Origin: Bordetella parapertussis | GTDB lineage: Bacteria; Pseudomonadota; Gammaproteobacteria; Burkholderiales; Burkholderiaceae_A | DNA length: 39,027 nucleotides | Assembly (NCBI GenBank): GCA_945901825.1 | Contig: CAMDMC010000015.1 | Location: forward strand, 1 to 39,027 | Reading direction: 5' to 3' | Part shown: one piece after another, positions 36,150 to 39,027 of the stretch | How the letters are laid out: each line of letters starts with the position of its first letter | Position numbering within the stretch: position 1 is the first letter of the stretch | Notes under the pieces: model-generated | What the model was told of the DNA's origin: nothing | Seen by the model: only the letters and a program-made list of their open reading frames with translations | Databases searched by the model: none | Translations under genes and position numbers: made by a program

Positions 36150-36178
36150 TTGACACCGCCTAGGGTCAACCCTAAACT
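36150..36178 (+). promoter_or_regulatory. Sigma-70-type promoter for mdh
   Basis: TTGACA (36150-36155) matches the -35 consensus exactly. A 17-base spacer follows, then TAAACT (36173-36178), which matches four of six -10 bases. Transcription would begin about 25 bases ahead of the mdh ATG, which has AAGGAGG upstream. A palindrome lies in the spacer and touches the -10 box. Confidence 0.65.
36161..36174. promoter_or_regulatory. Palindrome over the mdh promoter (candidate operator)
   Basis: TAGGGT-CA-ACCCTA is a perfect 6-base inverted repeat around two bases. It fills most of the -35/-10 spacer and the start of the -10 box, so a bound protein would block the promoter. The site also lies upstream of divergent sdhC. 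The regulator is not in the window. Confidence 0.5.
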
Positions 36179-36211
36179 TCACTATATAAAATCAAGGAGG
36201 CCTTTTCCATC

Positions 36212-37204
36212 ATGACTGATAAATCACCCGTTCGCGTCTCGGTTACTGGAGCGGCTGGCCAAATTGGCTACAGCCTGCTTTTTCGTATTGCCAGTGGAGA
36301 GATGCTGGGTAAAGACCAGCCTGTGGAGCTGCAACTTCTTGAAATTCCTGAAGAAAAGGCCCAAAAGGCCCTCAAAGGCGTAATGATGGAGCTTGAAGAT
36401 TGCGCCTTTCCCCTTTTAGCGGGTATGTCCGCCCATTCCGACCCCTTAACTGCCTTTAAGGACATCGACATTGGCCTTTTGGTGGGCGCACGCCCCCGCG
36501 GCCCCGGAATGGAGCGCAAAGACCTCCTCTCAGCGAATGCCCAAATTTTTACTGCCCAAGGCAAGGCCCTCGACCAGGTTGCCTCCCGCCAGGTGAAAGT
36601 TCTGGTGGTGGGGAACCCTGCAAACACCAATGCCTACATTGCCATGAAGTCGGCCCCAAGCCTGCCCCGTGAGTGCTTCACAGCCATGCTGCGTCTCGAT
36701 CACAATCGCGCCGCCTCTCAAATTGCGGCGAAAACGGGTCTCGCGGTAAAAGACATTGAGAAGCTCTGTGTCTGGGGCAACCATTCACCCACCATGTATG
36801 CGGACTATCGCTTTGCCAGCATCAACGGCAAGATGGTGAAAGACCTTATTAAGGATCAAGACTGGAACGCCACTACCTTCCTGCCTACGGTGGGTAAGCG
36901 TGGCGCGGCTATTATCGAGGCGCGAGGTCTTTCTTCAGCTGCCTCCGCAGCCAATGCGGCCATTGACCATGTTCGCGACTGGGTTTTGGGTACCGATGGC
37001 CGATGGGTCACTATGGGCATTGCCTCAAACGGCGAGTACGACATCCCCAGGGATGTTATCTACGGTTTCCCCTGCACCTGCGCTAATGGCAAGTACGAGA
37101 TGGTCAGGGGCCTCGAAATTGATGCCTTTTCACGGGAACGTATGAACCTCACCCTTCAGGAGTTGTTGGACGAGCAGGACGGTGTTAAGCACCTTTTAAG
37201 CTAA
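36212..37204 (+). CDS. mdh: Malate dehydrogenase
   Basis: NAD-dependent oxidation of malate to oxaloacetate. In its 330 residues the nucleotide loop is [13 protein letters not shown] (12-24). Substrate arginines are in [15 protein letters not shown] (Arg96, Arg102 region), [10 protein letters not shown] binds cofactor and substrate, RLDHNRA holds Asp163, and [11 protein letters not shown] holds catalytic His191. The motifs are those of the cytosolic-eukaryote/Thermus-like group found in betaproteobacteria, not the shorter enteric Mdh. AAGGAGG precedes the ATG. It leads mdh, CitE-like, acnA. Confidence 0.98.
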   Translation: MTDKSPVRVSVTGAAGQIGYSLLFRIASGEMLGKDQPVELQLLEIPEEKAQKALKGVMMELEDCAFPLLAGMSAHSDPLTAFKDIDIGLLVGARPRGPGMERKDLLSANAQIFTAQGKALDQVASRQVKVLVVGNPANTNAYIAMKSAPSLPRECFTAMLRLDHNRAASQIAAKTGLAVKDIEKLCVWGNHSPTMYADYRFASINGKMVKDLIKDQDWNATTFLPTVGKRGAAIIEARGLSSAASAANAAIDHVRDWVLGTDGRWVTMGIASNGEYDIPRDVIYGFPCTCANGKYEMVRGLEIDAFSRERMNLTLQELLDEQDGVKHLLS

Positions 37205-37214
37205 GGGTCCCGAG

Positions 37215-38213
37215 ATGCCTCTTCACCCGCGAGACGTCTTGCGATCGACGGGGGCTGACGACCACTGGCTCGTTCCTAATTGCGAGCACTATGCCGGCAG
37301 CCCACGCAAGCTGCTCAAGGCGCTTGATCTGCAAGCTGATCGCGGCTTTGATTTCGATGTCACCCTAGACCTTGAAGACGGCGCAGCCGCGGGGGCTGAG
37401 TCCGAGGCCGTGCGAGAACTAGTGGGCGTTGTGAATCAGCATGCATCCTTTCAGCCGGGCCAGAGCCACCGGCTAGGCTGCCGTGTTCATCCTTTCGACC
37501 ACAACGCCTTTGCAGACGACCTTCATTGCCTGGCCTTCGATCTGGTGGCACCACTGGCTTACCTAACGCTACCAAAGGCAGAGAGTGTCGAGCAGGCTCA
37601 GGCCGCCATGCAAAAGGCCAGCCAGGTGTTTCGTGCTGGCCAAAAGCCTTTGCCAAGTATTCAGATTCTTGTCGAAACCCATGGGGCTGTGCGCGATGTT
37701 TTTGCCATTGCGGCCCTTCCCGAGGTTCGTTTTATCTCGTTTGGGCAGATGGATTTCACAAGCGCGCACGGTGGTGCAATACCCGCAAGCTGCATGAAAA
37801 GCCCCGGACAATTTGATCATCCGTTACTGCGACGAGCTAAGCTGGAAATTGCAGCAGCCTGTCATGCCTATGGGAAAACCCCAACGCACAACCCTACGGT
37901 GGATTACAACAACACGGCTCAGACGCTGCAGGATGCCGAGCAGGCTCGCTGGCTGGGCTTTGGACGTATGTGGAGTATTCATCCAGACCAGGTCGACCCC
38001 ATTTTAAAAGCCTTTGCGCCAGCGTCTGAAGAAATAACCAAGGCCACGGCCATTCTTTTAGCAGCCCAGGCCGCCGACTGGGGGCCCATAGCCTTTGAGG
38101 GCGAGCTACACGACAGGGCAAGTTACAGGTACTTTTGGGGTCTGTTGCTTAAGGCAGATGCCATGCATCTCGATTTACCGGAGGAGGCGCAGGCCGCATT
38201 CTTCTCGAACTAA
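37215..38213 (+). CDS. HpcH/HpaI aldolase / CitE-like lyase
   Basis: A 332-residue TIM-barrel protein of the CitE-like group. [20 protein letters not shown] carries the metal-site acidic residues, [10 protein letters not shown] the substrate Arg, [12 protein letters not shown] another metal-binding Glu, and [13 protein letters not shown] the conserved loop; [11 protein letters not shown] follows. Relatives cleave citryl-CoA, malyl-CoA or similar CoA esters. No CitD or CitF partner is nearby, so it is not part of a citrate lyase complex. It lies 10 bases after mdh and just before acnA, which points to a role close to the citric acid cycle, but the substrate is unknown. Confidence 0.88.
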   Translation: MPLHPRDVLRSTGADDHWLVPNCEHYAGSPRKLLKALDLQADRGFDFDVTLDLEDGAAAGAESEAVRELVGVVNQHASFQPGQSHRLGCRVHPFDHNAFADDLHCLAFDLVAPLAYLTLPKAESVEQAQAAMQKASQVFRAGQKPLPSIQILVETHGAVRDVFAIAALPEVRFISFGQMDFTSAHGGAIPASCMKSPGQFDHPLLRRAKLEIAAACHAYGKTPTHNPTVDYNNTAQTLQDAEQARWLGFGRMWSIHPDQVDPILKAFAPASEEITKATAILLAAQAADWGPIAFEGELHDRASYRYFWGLLLKADAMHLDLPEEAQAAFFSN

Positions 38214-38251
38214 ATTATTCTTTTCTATCGTTTTCCTCTTGGGGGCTTTTC

Positions 38252-39027
38252 ATGTCGCACAACCTGCACAACTCACTTAAAACCTTCAACACCAGTAAGG
38301 GGGAATCCCTTTCTTACTACAGCCTTCCAGCGCTCGAGGCGGCAGGTGTTGGGCCTATCTCTCGCCTGCCTGTTTCTATTCGAATTGTCCTCGAGTCGGT
38401 CTTGCGTAACTGCGACGGCAAGAAGGTGACCGAGGAGCATGTGCGTCAACTGGCGAACTGGGCTCCTACTGCTGAGCGTGTCGATGAGATTCCTTTTGTT
38501 CTCGCGCGTGTTGTTCTGCAAGACTTCACGGGTGTTCCCCTTCTTGCTGACCTCGCCGCTATGCGCAATGTTGCGCAGACACTGGGTAAGGACCCTAAGC
38601 GTATTGAGCCCTTGGTACCTGTTGATCTTGTTGTTGACCACTCGGTCATGATTGATCATTTCGGGCAGAAAGATTCGCTTGATCTCAATATGAAGCTTGA
38701 GTTTGAGCGCAATGAAGAGCGCTATCAGTTCATGAAGTGGGGCATGCAGGCCTTTGACACCTTCAAGGTTGTGCCTCCAGGTATTGGCATTGTTCACCAG
38801 GTGAATCTTGAATATCTGGCTCGTGGTGTCCATCAGCGCAAGGGCGTCTGTTTCCCCGATACCCTGGTAGGAACCGATAGCCACACGACCATGATCAATG
38901 GCATTGGTGTCGTAGGTTGGGGTGTTGGAGGCATTGAGGCCGAAGCGGCCATGCTGGGTCAGCCCCTTTACTTCTTAACGCCCGATGTTATTGGTGTAAA
39001 CCTTACGGGCCGCCTGCCTGAGGGCAC
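38252..39027 (+). CDS. acnA: Aconitate hydratase AcnA (N-terminal part)
   Basis: The reading frame is open from ATG 38252 to the right edge, 258 codons without a stop; the rest of this roughly 900-residue enzyme is outside. AcnA isomerises citrate to isocitrate with a [4Fe-4S] cluster. Visible family motifs are [105 protein letters not shown] and [18 protein letters not shown]. The cluster cysteines lie further on and cannot be checked. GGGGG sits 6 bases upstream of the start. Confidence 0.96.
   Translation, partial: MSHNLHNSLKTFNTSKGESLSYYSLPALEAAGVGPISRLPVSIRIVLESVLRNCDGKKVTEEHVRQLANWAPTAERVDEIPFVLARVVLQDFTGVPLLADLAAMRNVAQTLGKDPKRIEPLVPVDLVVDHSVMIDHFGQKDSLDLNMKLEFERNEERYQFMKWGMQAFDTFKVVPPGIGIVHQVNLEYLARGVHQRKGVCFPDTLVGTDSHTTMINGIGVVGWGVGGIEAEAAMLGQPLYFLTPDVIGVNLTGRLPEG

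Noticed and set aside
1..39027. Search for CRISPR arrays, tRNA/rRNA genes, insertion sequences, prophage or defence genes.
   Set aside because: No spaced direct repeats, no transposase or integrase motifs and no structural RNA genes were seen; apart from the small YdcH-type and exported coiled-coil genes, the reading frames belong to recognisable housekeeping or metabolic families.

Overview
The window is a gene-dense, single-copy housekeeping stretch of a betaproteobacterium, most likely from the order Burkholderiales. This rests on gene families and gene order: ratA-rnfH-guaB-guaA opposite smpB; rluD-pgeF followed by a class I phaC/phaB/phaR operon; and odhA-odhB-lpdA-zapE next to gltA-sdhE-sdhBADC, with mdh, a CitE-like gene and acnA on the other side. 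I see no rRNA, tRNA, CRISPR array, insertion sequence, prophage or integrase. No gap without a gene exceeds about 190 bases, so the genome looks compact.

Layout. (1) 1-5500: purine synthesis (guaB, start of guaA), ratA and rnfH, divergent smpB, an L,D-transpeptidase-like gene that starts inside smpB, then a minus-strand operon msrB-yciB-bolA-parvulin. (2) 5540-8866: selO with a tandemly duplicated 3' end, a hotdog thioesterase that overlaps selO head to head, and ygfZ. (3) 8939-12611: plus-strand operon mltG-tmk-holB-tatD, with 4-base stop/start overlaps. (4) 12764-18358: a polyhydroxyalkanoate operon phaC-phaB-phaR with rimO and a BktB-like thiolase at its end, closed by a clear terminator. 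(5) 18425-25094: pgeF-rluD, divergent bamD, then zapE, an exported coiled-coil protein of unknown function, a YdcH-type small protein and a DinG/YoaA-type helicase. (6) 25103-39027: a citric-acid-cycle block. lpdA, odhB, odhA, gltA, sdhE, sdhB, sdhA, sdhD and sdhC lie on the minus strand; mdh, a CitE-like lyase and the first 258 codons of acnA lie on the plus strand.

How the genes work together. The citric-acid block supplies most of an oxidative cycle: citrate synthase, aconitase, the three 2-oxoglutarate dehydrogenase components, succinate dehydrogenase with its flavinylation factor, and malate dehydrogenase. Isocitrate dehydrogenase, succinyl-CoA synthetase and fumarase are not in the window. 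The pha genes draw on the same acetyl-CoA pool to store carbon as polyester. The sdhC/mdh divergent region carries a good sigma-70-type promoter with a palindrome laid over it.

I did not find a clearly new biological system. The points most worth checking are the pha operon that has a BktB-like thiolase behind rimO instead of phaA between phaC and phaB, the palindromes in two divergent promoter regions that share a 10-base half, the acidic insertion in the clamp-loader subunit HolB, the duplicated selO 3' end, the overlapping or nearly touching divergent start codons, and the uncharacterised exported protein next to zapE.
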